Counted from the first letter of the stretch, positions 25,924 to 33,777 are shown. The stretch is DNA of 64,000 nt from Selenomonas sp. GACV-9 (GCA_900116485.1 FPAX01000007.1:38411-102410); one strand, 5' to 3'. A program made the numbers and translations. Notes: a model not told the origin generated them from the sequence alone.

Positions 25924-27848
25924 AAGAGTCTGAAGCAAAAAAGGCCGAGGACATCCTGAAGAAATATGACAAGGAGTCCGACACCATGGAATACACGGGC
26001 TTGATGGCCAAGATCGTCGCGGCCATCGCCATCGCGTTTTCTGTCTTTCAGCTGTATACCGCGACCTTTGGCGTATTGGATGCCCAGCTGCAGCGCGGCG
26101 TCCATCTGGGCTTTGGCCTGGCGCTGGTCTATCTCTTGTACCCGACCTGCAAGTCCTGGTCGCGTCATAAGCTGCATCCGTTTGATTTGCTGCTGGCGAT
26201 ACTCGGTGCGGCGGCACCAGCCTATATCATCTATGAGTATCAGCATCTCGTGTTGCGCGCCGGTACGGTATCTGATGTCGACCTTGGCGTCGGCCTGATG
26301 GGCATCCTGCTGGTCATCGAGGCAACGCGCCGTGTCGTTGGCCTGCCGATGGTCTGTGTCGTATTGGCCTTCCTGGCCTATGCCTTTGCTGGCCCCTATA
26401 TGCCGGGAGTGCTGGCCCATCGCGGCTTGACGGTCTCGCAGCTGGTCAGCCATCTGTATTTCACGACTGAAGGTATCTTCGGTATTCCGCTTGGTGTATC
26501 GTCGACGTTCATCTTCCTGTTCATCCTGTTTGGTGCCTATCTGGAGTCGACAGGATTGGGCAAGTTCTTCATCGATTTGGCCAATGCCATTGCTGGCTGG
26601 GCCAGCGGTGGCCCGGCCAAGGTTGCTGTCCTGTCCTCGGGCCTTATGGGCACGGTATCGGGCAGCTCGGTGGCTAACGTTGTCGGCACGGGCTCACTGA
26701 CCATCCCGATGATGAAGAAACTCGGTTACCATAAGAACTTTGCCGGTGCCGTTGAGGCGGCAGCCTCGACTGGCGGCCAGCTCATGCCGCCGGTCATGGG
26801 CGCAGCTGCCTTCCTGATGGCAGAATTCGTCGGTGTGCCGTATATCGATATCGTCAAGGCCGCTGTCGTGCCGGCCTTCCTGTATTTTGCTGGTGTCTGG
26901 CTCGGCGTCCACTTCGAGGCCAAACGTGAGAACCTCAAGGGCATCCCGCGCGACCAGCTGCCGAAAATCATGACGCTGATCCGTGAACGTGGTCATCTGG
27001 CTATTCCGCTGATCATCATTGTCTATCTGCTGGTCTCTGGCTATACGCCGATGCGGGCGGCGCTTGTCGCTATCGTTCTGTCCATCCTCTGCTCGGCCCT
27101 GCGCAAATCGACGCGCATGAAACCGATCGAGATCGTGCGCGGCCTCGAAAATGGAGCGCGCAACGTGCTTGGCGTGCTGGTAGCCTGTGCGGCTGCTGGT
27201 ATCATCATCGGTGTCGTCACGAAGACGGGCGTTGGCCTCAAGCTGGCCTCGGGACTCCTGCAGCTCTCGGGCGGTATGCTGCTGCCGACGATGTTCTTCA
27301 CGATGATTACAGCCATCATCCTCGGCATGGGCGTGCCGACGACGGCCAACTACGTCATCACTTCGACAATTGCGGCTCCGGCCCTCGTGCAGATGGGAGT
27401 GCCGGTACTGGCTGCCCATATGTTTGTCTTCTACTTCGGCATCATCGCCGACGTTACCCCGCCGGTAGCGCTGGCAGCTTATGCGGGCTCGGGCATCAGC
27501 GGTGGTAATGCCTTGAAGACCGGTATCAATGCGTCGAAACTAGCCATTGCTGCCTTTATCATCCCGTATATCTTCGTACTGTCGCCAGTGCTGTTGATGA
27601 TGGAAGGCTCCATGGCCGAGCTGCTGTTCTCGACGGTCACGGCCCTGGCGGGCATGGTTGCCATCTCGTCGGCACTTATCGGCTATCTGGCCGCCAACTG
27701 CCTGTGGCTCGAGCGTATCCTGCTCGTCATCGGCGGTCTGTTGATGATTCAGCCGGGACTCTTGACTGATGTCATCGGTTTGACGTTGTTTGGACTCATC
27801 CTGGTGTATCAGCTCAAGCGCCGCAGAGGCGAAGCTCAGACAGTATAA
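25920..27848 (+). CDS. Fused TRAP transporter permease (DctQM type)
   Basis: 642 residues with about 16-18 membrane helices: four in the DctQ-like N-terminal part and about twelve in the DctM-like part. Characteristic segments are GTVSGSSVANVVGTGSLTIP and GMGVPTTANYVITSTIAAPAL, the two inverted substrate/Na+-binding hairpin regions. It takes up the solute delivered by the TAXI lipoprotein using an ion gradient, which Rnf can supply in this organism. A strong terminator follows. Confidence 0.93.
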   Translation: MKESEAKKAEDILKKYDKESDTMEYTGLMAKIVAAIAIAFSVFQLYTATFGVLDAQLQRGVHLGFGLALVYLLYPTCKSWSRHKLHPFDLLLAILGAAAPAYIIYEYQHLVLRAGTVSDVDLGVGLMGILLVIEATRRVVGLPMVCVVLAFLAYAFAGPYMPGVLAHRGLTVSQLVSHLYFTTEGIFGIPLGVSSTFIFLFILFGAYLESTGLGKFFIDLANAIAGWASGGPAKVAVLSSGLMGTVSGSSVANVVGTGSLTIPMMKKLGYHKNFAGAVEAAASTGGQLMPPVMGAAAFLMAEFVGVPYIDIVKAAVVPAFLYFAGVWLGVHFEAKRENLKGIPRDQLPKIMTLIRERGHLAIPLIIIVYLLVSGYTPMRAALVAIVLSILCSALRKSTRMKPIEIVRGLENGARNVLGVLVACAAAGIIIGVVTKTGVGLKLASGLLQLSGGMLLPTMFFTMITAIILGMGVPTTANYVITSTIAAPALVQMGVPVLAAHMFVFYFGIIADVTPPVALAAYAGSGISGGNALKTGINASKLAIAAFIIPYIFVLSPVLLMMEGSMAELLFSTVTALAGMVAISSALIGYLAANCLWLERILLVIGGLLMIQPGLLTDVIGLTLFGLILVYQLKRRRGEAQTV

Positions 27849-27863
27849 TTCTTCTTCGAAAAA

Positions 27864-27900
27864 AAGTCCCCCTGGTTTCTGTCGAAACCAGGGGGCTTTT
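27864..27900 (+). terminator. Terminator of the TAXI-TRAP operon
   Basis: 12-bp perfect stem CCCCCTGGTTTC / GAAACCAGGGGG followed by CTTTTC; A-rich on the other side, so it may work for both strands. Confidence 0.88.
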
Positions 27901-27913
27901 CGCCGTCAATGGG

Positions 27914-28111
27914 TTATCTTTCGTGCTGCAATGCTTTCCACAGTACTGCAGAGCTCAAGGTATCGCCATGACGTTCAAACGCTTCCTGCATTTTTTGACC
28001 TAGTCCCACTGTATCCAAGAGGATGTCTTCAGCCTTGGCCTGCAGTAGGAAGAAATCTTCCTCCAGCATAGTAAAGCTAGTGGGGGCTCGATCGGAATGT
28101 AGACTATTCAC
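27914..28111 (-). CDS. Small hypothetical protein
   Basis: 65 residues from a GTG at 28111 that has GGGAGG 7 bases upstream. Acidic helical protein (MLEEDFFLLQAKAEDILLD) with no family I recognise. Support for reality comes from the ribosome-binding site and a near-consensus promoter just upstream on the same strand. It ends close to the TRAP operon terminator, which is bidirectional in shape. Confidence 0.6.
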   Translation of the reverse strand: MNSLHSDRAPTSFTMLEEDFFLLQAKAEDILLDTVGLGQKMQEAFERHGDTLSSAVLWKALQHER

Positions 28112-28160
28112 ACCGGACCCTCCCGTTGGTATGTCGTCGGTCTTGCAGGACCGCACTATT

Positions 28161-28189
28161 ATTATAGTCGAAAGAAGTGCGTTTCGCAA
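28161..28189 (-). promoter_or_regulatory. Sigma-A promoter of the 65-residue gene
   Basis: On the minus strand: TTGCGA, 17-base spacer, TATAAT; about 50 bases before the GTG start. Confidence 0.8.
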
Positions 28190-28302
28190 TAATAGATAGG
28201 AAATAATCTAATAATCTTTTAAGCAAAAGGCAGGACAAGTTGATAAAAGCAACGGTATCTGTAAAAAATCGGAAAACCTGCAAGAAATCATCAATCTATC
28301 GC

Positions 28303-28332
28303 TTTACAAGGGCTAAGAATATATGCTATAAT
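28303..28332 (+). promoter_or_regulatory. Promoter of tRNA-Ser
   Basis: TTTACA, 18-base spacer, TATAAT, ending 21 bases before the tRNA. Confidence 0.65.
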
Positions 28333-28353
28333 ATTCCTGTTCGCAACGAACAC

Positions 28354-28442
28354 GGAGAGGTGTCCGAGTGGTCGAAGGTGCTTGACTCGAAATCAAGTGT
28401 GGTTAATAGCCACCGTGGGTTCGAATCCCACCCTCTCTGCCA
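28354..28442 (+). tRNA. tRNA-Ser (anticodon CGA), integration target
   Basis: 89 bases including an encoded CCA. Acceptor stem GGAGAGG/CCTCTCT, anticodon stem-loop with loop CTCGAAA giving anticodon CGA (reads UCG), a long variable arm as expected for class II Ser tRNA, and the T loop GTTCGAATC. The segment from 28384 to its 3' end and 4 bases beyond is repeated exactly at 41967-42029, so the integrated element restores the 3' half of the gene. Confidence 0.95.
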
Positions 28443-28446
28443 TTGA
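28384..28446 (+). repeat. Attachment site repeat, left (63 bp)
   Basis: Identical to 41967-42029. Covers the anticodon loop to the CCA of tRNA-Ser plus ATTGA-like flank; the integrase gene lies just inside it. Confidence 0.95.
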
Positions 28447-28504
28447 GATTAAAGGGCTCGCGCGATTTTGCGTGGGTCTTTTTTGCTGTGTTTTTTAGAG
28501 GTTC

Positions 28505-28525
28505 AGCGGGTAATTAGCGGGTAAC
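28505..28525 (+). promoter_or_regulatory. Left integrase arm-type sites
   Basis: Two direct copies of AGCGGGTAA with 11-base phasing (28505-28514 and 28516-28525). The same doublet recurs near the right end at 41782-41802. Confidence 0.75.
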
Positions 28526-28628
28526 ACGGAGGTATTTTTCCAGCCGTTACAGGCCATTTCGGGACGTTTTTCCGTCAGATAGGTCGGGACGAACAGGCAG
28601 ATTTTTCTGCTCTGGTCGTCCCCTTTTT

Positions 28629-29849
28629 TCATTTCAACTGATATGATTTACTTTTATCACACTCTCCAAAATCCACGATATTATCCATATCTTCCTGCAG
28701 CCAGTTGCTGACCGCAGTCTTTTTTTCTTCATTGATATGTGTATAAATATCCATAGTAATTTGGATAGTGCTATGGCCCAGCTGCTCCTGAATATCCTTG
28801 AAGTCAAACTGGTGGGACGCCTTCATCCGACTGGCCATATCGTGGCGCAACATATGAAAGGTCGTCTGGATGCCCAGCTTCTTGCGGACTTTGGTGTACT
28901 GGGAAGAAAAGACGCAAGGGCTGATGTAGTCCCCGTCCTTATCCGTGAACACCATTTCCGGGTGCTCCCAGTGGCCATTCTGCAACCGCATTTTCATCTG
29001 CTGGACTTTGTAGGCCGCAAGCTCCTTGCAGAGGGCAGGCGGCAGATAAAGCTGGCGGCGGCTCTTTTCCGTCTTGGGCTGGCTCAAATAGACCGGGTAC
29101 GCCTCCATCCCTTCTTCCTTCTGCCCGTTGACCAGTGCATGGCGGACTTTCAGCCAGCCTTCATCAAGATTCAAGTCCTCCCAATGGAGGGCCAAAAGCT
29201 CCCCGCGTCTAAGGCCGGTCATAAATTCAACCAGCATCATCTGCCGCCAGCAGTAATAGATGGACGGTGCCTCAATCAGCGCCTCCCGTTGCTCCTTGGT
29301 GGGTGCCACAAAGGGACGCTTGGGCGGTTTCTTGGGCAGTTCCAAATCCTCGGCAGGATTTTCCGGAATGAGCTTTAACTTCACCGCCCGCCGAAACGCC
29401 ATGCGCAGAACCGTCCGAAAATACTGCGCCTCCCGATAATGGGTGTAGAGCCGCTTATTGATGATGTTCTGCAGGTCAAAACTGCACAAGGATTCAAGGT
29501 CAATACTGCCCACATACTCCTTGGCCAGGTCGAGCATGAGCAAATAACCCGCCGCCGTATTCTGTCGGATATGCGGCCGCGAATAGGTATCAAACCAGCG
29601 GTCAAGCCACTGGCCCACCGTCATGCTGCAAGCCAAAAGTGCCGTCTGACTTGCATACTTTTCCTTGAGCTCCGCTAGTGCCGCCTGCGCCTCCTTGCGG
29701 GTACGGGTGTATTTCGTCCGCTTGATGAGGCGGCCTGTCCGCCCGTCAAAGCCCACCGTTATCTGGGCAACCCAGCGGTCACGGGTGCTGTCCTTGTAAA
29801 TCGAACCTTCGCCGGCACAACGATGTGCCGATTTCTTTATCGTTGTCAT
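28629..29849 (-). CDS. int: Tyrosine site-specific integrase
   Basis: 406 residues with the layout of Tn916/phage-type integrases: an N-terminal arm-binding domain (about 12-55), a core-binding SAM-like domain (about 75-165), and the catalytic domain with Arg in TGLRRGE (about 210), the HMLRH box, LGHST and the nucleophile Tyr in IYTHI. AAGGAG lies 9 bases before the ATG. It would recombine the 63-bp tRNA-Ser sites. The gene is transcribed toward the left attachment site. Confidence 0.95.
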   Translation of the reverse strand: MTTIKKSAHRCAGEGSIYKDSTRDRWVAQITVGFDGRTGRLIKRTKYTRTRKEAQAALAELKEKYASQTALLACSMTVGQWLDRWFDTYSRPHIRQNTAAGYLLMLDLAKEYVGSIDLESLCSFDLQNIINKRLYTHYREAQYFRTVLRMAFRRAVKLKLIPENPAEDLELPKKPPKRPFVAPTKEQREALIEAPSIYYCWRQMMLVEFMTGLRRGELLALHWEDLNLDEGWLKVRHALVNGQKEEGMEAYPVYLSQPKTEKSRRQLYLPPALCKELAAYKVQQMKMRLQNGHWEHPEMVFTDKDGDYISPCVFSSQYTKVRKKLGIQTTFHMLRHDMASRMKASHQFDFKDIQEQLGHSTIQITMDIYTHINEEKKTAVSNWLQEDMDNIVDFGECDKSKSYQLK

Positions 29850-29890
29850 TTCCTGTCACTCCTTAACGTCGTCACAGGAAAGGCATGGAC

Positions 29891-30039
29891 TTATCCACCA
29901 AAATGTGGATAACCTTGTGGATAAACTGTGAATTTCTTGTGATTAACCGGTGGATAACGGGCAGGGTTGGTACTATTGCGGGCACATCTGCGGGTACAAC
30001 TGTGGGTACAACTGCGGGCACAATGTGCCCTGTGGATAG
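29891..30039 (+). other. Origin-like array: five 12-bp iterons flanked by DnaA-box-like sites
   Basis: The 307-base gap between int and the repressor holds no gene. It has DnaA-box-like sequences at 29891-29899 (TTATCCACC), 29904-29912 and 29916-29924 (both exact TGTGGATAA), 29949-29957 and 30031-30039. Between these are five tandem 12-bp units of the type GGTACAACTGCG at 29969-30028. This is the usual makeup of an iteron-controlled replication origin. It could instead be an integrase/excisionase accessory region. Confidence 0.65.
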
Positions 30040-30156
30040 CCGCTATCCCTTGGGGCGCAAGGCCTCCAAGGCTCCCTAAGACGAACCCTATTTGAAGACA
30101 TAACCTTCTATATAATAGTAGTGGGTAGGCTCTGCCCAAACACCGTCAATCCTATA

Positions 30157-30597
30157 TCATGACTTGCTGGATTTATTGCTGCTTTTCTTATTGCTGTTCA
30201 TACTGGATAAAACTAACTCCACAGCCTGCCGCTGCTCCGGTGAGAGAACGGCCAGCTGCTCGACAATGCGGCGGTTCACGGTGTCCCGATTGGCTCCGAG
30301 AAGATAATCCACCGTGACATCAAAGAAGGCCGCGATGCGCGGCAGGCGGTCAACGCTGGGAAAGGCTCTGCCCTGCTCCCAGTTGGCATAAGTGGTGCTG
30401 GGCACCCCCAAGATATCCGCCATTTCATTTTGCCGTATATCCAAATCCTGCCGCAGGGATTTAATCCGCTTGGGAAACAGGTTATCGCAAGCCTCCTGAG
30501 CAGCCAAATCAGCGAACCTTGCCGCTAAATCAGGACGCTCCTCCCGTATTGACCGGTCAGATTTTGCCACGCGGTCTTTGTTGCTCTTGTCGTTCAT
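30157..30597 (-). CDS. XRE/CI-like repressor
   Basis: 146 residues. A helix-turn-helix domain (about residues 42-102: IKSLRQDLDIRQNEMADILGVPSTTYANWEQG) is followed by the LPRIAAFFDVTVDYLLGA segment common in phage and ICE repressors. The C-terminus is a short Ser/Lys/Asn-rich tail; there is no self-cleaving peptidase domain, so relief of repression must be by another route. AAGGAGG precedes the ATG. It is divergent from the forward operon and probably controls both promoters through the phased repeats at 30627-30690. Confidence 0.88.
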   Translation of the reverse strand: MNDKSNKDRVAKSDRSIREERPDLAARFADLAAQEACDNLFPKRIKSLRQDLDIRQNEMADILGVPSTTYANWEQGRAFPSVDRLPRIAAFFDVTVDYLLGANRDTVNRRIVEQLAVLSPEQRQAVELVLSSMNSNKKSSNKSSKS

Positions 30598-30626
30598 GGC
30601 ACACCTCCTTTCACCCTTATTTTACC

Positions 30627-30716
30627 ATAGTCTACCGCAAAATACCACAAAATACTGTTAAAATACGATAAAATCATTACATTTTGGTAGACAGTGCGCC
30701 CGAATAATAGTATAAT
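30627..30716 (+). promoter_or_regulatory. Operator array and forward promoter of the element
   Basis: Four AAAATAC-type direct repeats start at 30639, 30649, 30660 and 30670, that is at 10-11 base steps on one DNA face. They are flanked by inverted GTCTACC (30630) and GGTAGAC (30686). The forward promoter is TAGACA (30688-30693), 17 bases, TATAAT (30711-30716). Binding of the adjacent repressor here is inferred. Confidence 0.7.
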
Positions 30717-30777
30717 AAGACTAACAGATGGGGAGTAATGTTTCAAAACCAGTTATTTTCTAGTAGTTCGGCAGATT

Positions 30778-30789
30778 TTGACTGGTCAA
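30778..30789. promoter_or_regulatory. TTGACNNGTCAA palindrome, site 1
   Basis: TTGACTGGTCAA in the leader of the forward operon. One of six exact copies in the element. Confidence 0.7.
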
Positions 30790-30841
30790 TGTCCATGTGG
30801 GTAGGTACTCCCATCTGAATAGCAGGAAAGGCGTGGATGAA

Positions 30842-31054
30842 ATGGCAGAAACAAGCAAGATTCTTTTATCGGTGCAGGAGTTTTCGAAAATCACAGGGCT
30901 GGGGGAAAAATCCATCCGGCGGCTCTCCCATGTGCGGGGTTTTCCAGCTATCCGCATCGGACATCGTATTATGATTCACAAACAGTCAGCAGAGGACTGG
31001 CTGGCAGACTATGCCGCCCATCAGGACGCCTGCCTGCCGTCCATTGAAATCTAA
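30842..31054 (+). CDS. Excisionase-like helix-turn-helix protein
   Basis: 70 residues from ATG 30842 (AGGAAAGG about 11 bases upstream). SVQEFSKITGLGEKSIRRLSHVRGFPAIRIGHRIMIHK is the pattern of the MerR-like excisionase/DNA-binding family used by integrative elements. It is the first gene of the forward operon and is the natural candidate for directing excision with the integrase. The next gene begins within its stop codon (TAATG). Confidence 0.8.
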   Translation: MAETSKILLSVQEFSKITGLGEKSIRRLSHVRGFPAIRIGHRIMIHKQSAEDWLADYAAHQDACLPSIEI

Positions 31055-31419
31055 TGGATACGGTGGGCGGGTGGATGCAGGAAATCCGCTTTTTTTACAA
31101 GCGGCAGCTGGCCTTCCCGTTATCCACCCATGCGCAGGCATTATGGTCTTATCTGATGTATCGGGGCAATGAAGCCTTTTGGCATTTTCCCCTGCGGCTG
31201 TCCCTGCTGGAACTGGCCGGGGGTACGAAAATGTCCGTGACCATGGTCAAAAGGGCCCGGCGGGAGCTGGAGGATTACGGTTATATCCGCCACACCGCCT
31301 TTGGAGGCAACAAGCCTGCAGGCTATTACCTGCTCTCGAACATCAACATCGGTCAGCCCCTTGCGCCCCGCCCGTCCAAAGTGAAGGCGGCGAGTGAGGG
31401 CAAGGCTGACCCGTCATAA
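31054..31419 (+). CDS. Winged-helix protein, possible replication or regulatory protein
   Basis: 121 residues. The middle (FPLSTHAQALWSYLMYRGN...MSVTMVKRARRELEDYGYI) is a winged helix like those at the N-terminus of DnaD-type or RepA-type initiators and of phage replisome organisers. The tail is basic and Pro-rich. It is translationally coupled to the excisionase-like gene. It is the best candidate on the element for a protein acting at the iteron array, but a transcriptional role is equally possible. Confidence 0.6.
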   Translation: MDTVGGWMQEIRFFYKRQLAFPLSTHAQALWSYLMYRGNEAFWHFPLRLSLLELAGGTKMSVTMVKRARRELEDYGYIRHTAFGGNKPAGYYLLSNINIGQPLAPRPSKVKAASEGKADPS

Positions 31420-31483
31420 CGACATCAGGTGTCCTGATCCACGTGGGGGTGGGTCAGGGCACCCGGTAGGGGGAGATTTGACA

Positions 31484-31696
31484 TTGAGAATTACGCGAGA
31501 AGTTGGATTCGAGGAATACACAGAATTTAGCGGCAGGACAGCCGTGGAGTGTGCGGTCTTGGAGGTGTATCGGCGGGCGCGGGTTCCCCTGTGCGTTGAC
31601 CGGTCAACCATGGTCGCCTTAGTGAATGGCCGCCCGGTGGCCAGAGTTGCCCGGGCAGAGGAGAAAGGAGCGGTACGGACATGGAACGAAGCATAA
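31484..31696 (+). CDS. Small hypothetical protein
   Basis: 70 residues from TTG 31484, which has GGGGGA about 9 bases upstream; the frame is open further upstream without a site. Contains FSGRTAVECAVLEVYRRAR. No family recognised. The 3' end overlaps the next gene by 16 bases, as expected in this compact operon. A TTGACNNGTCAA palindrome lies inside it (31596-31607). Confidence 0.5.
   Translation: MRITREVGFEEYTEFSGRTAVECAVLEVYRRARVPLCVDRSTMVALVNGRPVARVARAEEKGAVRTWNEA
31596..31607. promoter_or_regulatory. TTGACNNGTCAA palindrome, site 2
   Basis: TTGACCGGTCAA, inside a small coding region. Confidence 0.6.
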
Positions 31697-32193
31697 GATT
31701 AAGGATTGACGGGCCGCAGGCCCTCTATATCGCAGATTGTCTCGAACGAGAAAAGCCCGCCTCAGAGGTTTTGTCCGGGCCGCCCACCCTCGCCGCTTAC
31801 TGGCGGCAGCTACTGGATGAACGGCTGACTTCTGCGGGACTTTTCCTGTGGGTGCCCCTGCATATTGCGCCCCATAGCGTTGACCTTACGGAGGACGCTG
31901 ACCTTTCCGGCAGCGATATACTGGATATTTCCCTTGCGCTGGGGGATTTTGGCTACACCCACATGGCCCGGCTTTGGGCCCAGCTCTATGCCAGCCTTGC
32001 CTGGAATGTGGCCCGGGAAATTCTGCCCCGCTGTGCCATGCTGGGACAGGATTATATCGACTTTTCCACCATCGCAGGCCGCAGGCTTTTTGAAAACGGC
32101 ATGAATATCCGCGACCGGGAGCACGGCATCAAAAAGCGCCCGCCTCACGGTGTGCGGGAATATGTGGTAATGCAAATGTTCGGGGAGGTGTGA
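31681..32193 (+). CDS. Hypothetical element protein
   Basis: 170 residues, mixed alpha/beta, acidic in the middle (VDLTEDADLSGSDILDISLALGD) and basic at the C-terminus (IKKRPPHGVREYVV). I do not recognise it. AGGAGAAAGGAG precedes the ATG, and the stop is 2 bases before the next start, so it is a genuine member of the forward operon. Confidence 0.6.
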   Translation: MERSIRLRIDGPQALYIADCLEREKPASEVLSGPPTLAAYWRQLLDERLTSAGLFLWVPLHIAPHSVDLTEDADLSGSDILDISLALGDFGYTHMARLWAQLYASLAWNVAREILPRCAMLGQDYIDFSTIAGRRLFENGMNIRDREHGIKKRPPHGVREYVVMQMFGEV

Positions 32194-32195
32194 CC

Positions 32196-32756
32196 ATGTT
32201 ATCGGCCAAAGCACAAAATCTCCTGCAGGTCATCACCGCCCGGGGCGGGGGCTACTTTGACGAATACTGGCTGCGGGATAAGACGGGATTAAGTCACGGC
32301 AGCATTGTGGCCGCCCGGCAGGAACTGGTGGCCGAGGGGCTTCTTTCCATCACCAAAGAGAGCCGCAAGCTCATCTATACCTTGACCAGTCAACAGGGCG
32401 AAAGCGGTCAGCAGGAGGAAAAGGGCCAAGGGAAGGCCGGGGACAATCCCAGCGGTGAAGTCCCCCTTGCCCCGCCCACCAATAACAGGCCTGCCCCTTC
32501 TGCCACGGCCCCTCCGCCCGCCGCCAAAACGCTCCCCGCCGCCCATGACAGCTTTCTGCCTGCCATGCCCCATGTCGCGGGGAATTTCTACGACTTTGAC
32601 GAATGGACGGACGCCCTGATGAACGCGCTGGGCTCCTGTGTTGACATCAGCGAAAGCCTGCTGGAAGAAGGCACCTATACCGTATACTCCCACGAATACG
32701 AAGGGGAGGACACCTACCACACCTGGCAGACCGAGGACGGTTTTGTGGTAGAATAA
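32196..32756 (+). CDS. Winged-helix regulator with Pro-rich linker
   Basis: 186 residues from ATG 32196 (GGGGAGG 8 bases upstream). Residues 1-65 form a winged helix (LLQVITARGGGYFDEYWLRDKTGLSHGSIVAARQELVAEGLL). Residues about 70-120 are a Gly/Pro/Ala-rich linker, and the C-terminal 60 are acidic (YSHEYEGEDTYHTW). A DNA-binding role is likely; the family is not recognised. A TTGACNNGTCAA site lies in its coding sequence at 32382-32393. Confidence 0.6.
   Translation: MLSAKAQNLLQVITARGGGYFDEYWLRDKTGLSHGSIVAARQELVAEGLLSITKESRKLIYTLTSQQGESGQQEEKGQGKAGDNPSGEVPLAPPTNNRPAPSATAPPPAAKTLPAAHDSFLPAMPHVAGNFYDFDEWTDALMNALGSCVDISESLLEEGTYTVYSHEYEGEDTYHTWQTEDGFVVE
32382..32393. promoter_or_regulatory. TTGACNNGTCAA palindrome, site 3
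   Basis: TTGACCAGTCAA, inside a coding region. Confidence 0.6.
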
Positions 32757-32786
32757 GCCCTCTGTGGAAAGAAAGGAAGCGACTCT

Positions 32787-33353
32787 ATGCGTGTATTCCT
32801 AAACCCCGGCCATGCTCTGGGCGGTGACCCTGACCCCGGCTGTGTCAATCCCACCTGCCGCTTGCGGGAATGTGACCTTGCTCTGACCTATGGCTCCCTG
32901 TGCGGCAAATACTTGGAGGCGGCGGGGTGCTCCGTCCAGCTCCTGCAAAGCCACAACCTCTATGGCGAGGCCCCGGGCTTCCCCTGCGTAGTGGATGCCG
33001 CCAACGCATGGCCTGCGGATGTATTCATCAGCATCCACGTCAACGCGGGCGGCGGGCGGGGCGCAGAAACCTTCTGCTACGACACGGCAGGCGCGGGCGG
33101 CAGACTTGCCCGCTGCATCCAAAACCAGCTTGTCAAAAGTCTCTCCCCCTTTGACGCAGGCTATAAAGACCGAGGCATTAAAGCCCATCCCTCCTTCTGC
33201 GTCCTGCGCCATACCACCATGCCCGCCGTCCTCGTGGAAACCGGCTTTATTGATAGCGCAGACGTCACCCTCCTGACCCAGCACGGTGACGACATCGCAC
33301 GGGCCATCGCCCGGGGGGTGACGGACTACGCAAATTTTCTTGCCAGCCCCTAG
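32787..33353 (+). CDS. N-acetylmuramoyl-L-alanine amidase (amidase_3 type)
   Basis: 188 residues, a bare catalytic domain. Zinc ligands His9 (NPGH), Glu28 (RLRECDLA) and His84 (ISIHVNAGGG) and catalytic Glu151 (VLVETGFI) are all visible. It cleaves the amide bond between muramic acid and the stem peptide. There is no signal peptide or wall-binding domain, so it needs a holin-like exit route or acts on lysis, as phage endolysins do. It ends the forward operon; a small membrane peptide lies on the opposite strand just downstream. Confidence 0.93.
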   Translation: MRVFLNPGHALGGDPDPGCVNPTCRLRECDLALTYGSLCGKYLEAAGCSVQLLQSHNLYGEAPGFPCVVDAANAWPADVFISIHVNAGGGRGAETFCYDTAGAGGRLARCIQNQLVKSLSPFDAGYKDRGIKAHPSFCVLRHTTMPAVLVETGFIDSADVTLLTQHGDDIARAIARGVTDYANFLASP

Positions 33354-33368
33354 CAGAAATGGTATAAT
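33340..33368 (+). promoter_or_regulatory. Promoter inside the amidase 3' end, driving a short RNA
   Basis: TTGCCA, exactly 17 bases, TATAAT; the -35 is within the last codons of the amidase gene. Confidence 0.75.
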
Positions 33369-33374
33369 GAAGCT

Positions 33375-33455
33375 ACAAACGATGCAAGAGGGTAGACCAC
33401 AAGTTTACACCGGTAAAGGAGCCTGCAGCTTGGTAACCTGCAAGGCTCTTTTATT
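33375..33455 (+). ncRNA. Short RNA (~80 nt), possible antitoxin RNA
   Basis: Starts about 7 bases after the -10 above and ends at a terminator (GAGCCTGCAG paired with CTGCAAGGCTC, then TTTTATT). No frame with a ribosome-binding site inside. It converges on the toxin-like gene on the other strand, the usual geometry of type I toxin-antitoxin loci. Confidence 0.55.
33419..33455 (+). terminator. Terminator of the short RNA and the forward operon
   Basis: Stem GAGCCTGCAG / CTGCAAGGCTC followed by TTTTATTA. Confidence 0.75.
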
Positions 33456-33466
33456 ATGCCCGATAC

Positions 33467-33501
33467 AGAAAAAGCACCAATGCAATGCACTGGTGCTTTT
33501 C
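33467..33501 (-). terminator. Bidirectional terminator between short RNA and toxin-like gene
   Basis: Stem AAAAGCACCA / TGGTGCTTTT with T runs on both strands; serves the minus-strand toxin-like mRNA. Confidence 0.8.
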
Positions 33502-33543
33502 TGCGTCATCCGCCTGATTGGTAAGGGCAGACAGGTGACAGTT

Positions 33544-33642
33544 TTACCGGTTGCCGCTGTTACGGGTTTTGTCGTAGAGCCATGCAGCAATGAAGCTGCT
33601 GACTACACCTACGACAAACGATGCCAGAAGGTTCTCAACCAC
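33544..33642 (-). CDS. Small single-span membrane peptide, type I toxin or holin-like
   Basis: 32 residues from a GTG at 33642 with GGGAGG 8 bases upstream. Sequence plan: short N-terminus, one hydrophobic helix (about residues 4-20, LLASFVVGVVSSFIAAWL), then a charged tail (YDKTRNSGNR). This is the plan of TxpA/Fst-like type I toxins and of tiny phage holin-like peptides. A TGn-extended -10 (TATACT) lies at 33700-33705 on the same strand. With the convergent short RNA it may form a toxin-antitoxin pair; with the adjacent amidase it may act as a holin. Confidence 0.6.
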   Translation of the reverse strand: MVENLLASFVVGVVSSFIAAWLYDKTRNSGNR

Positions 33643-33777
33643 AAGCCTCACCTCCCTCGCTGCCGTGAGATTCCCATGGTAAGAGGTAGCGGCAAAAATA
33701 GTATAGCACAAAATCACGGCAATGTGCGCGTAACGTGAACAAAAAATATATACTTTGACCGTGCCCAGGCTGTTGTG

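Noticed and set aside
29969..30028. Tandem 12-bp repeat considered as a CRISPR fragment or a coding Gly-Thr repeat
   Set aside because: Units are contiguous with no spacers, there are no cas genes, and the frame lacks a ribosome-binding site; the DnaA-box flanks fit an origin better.
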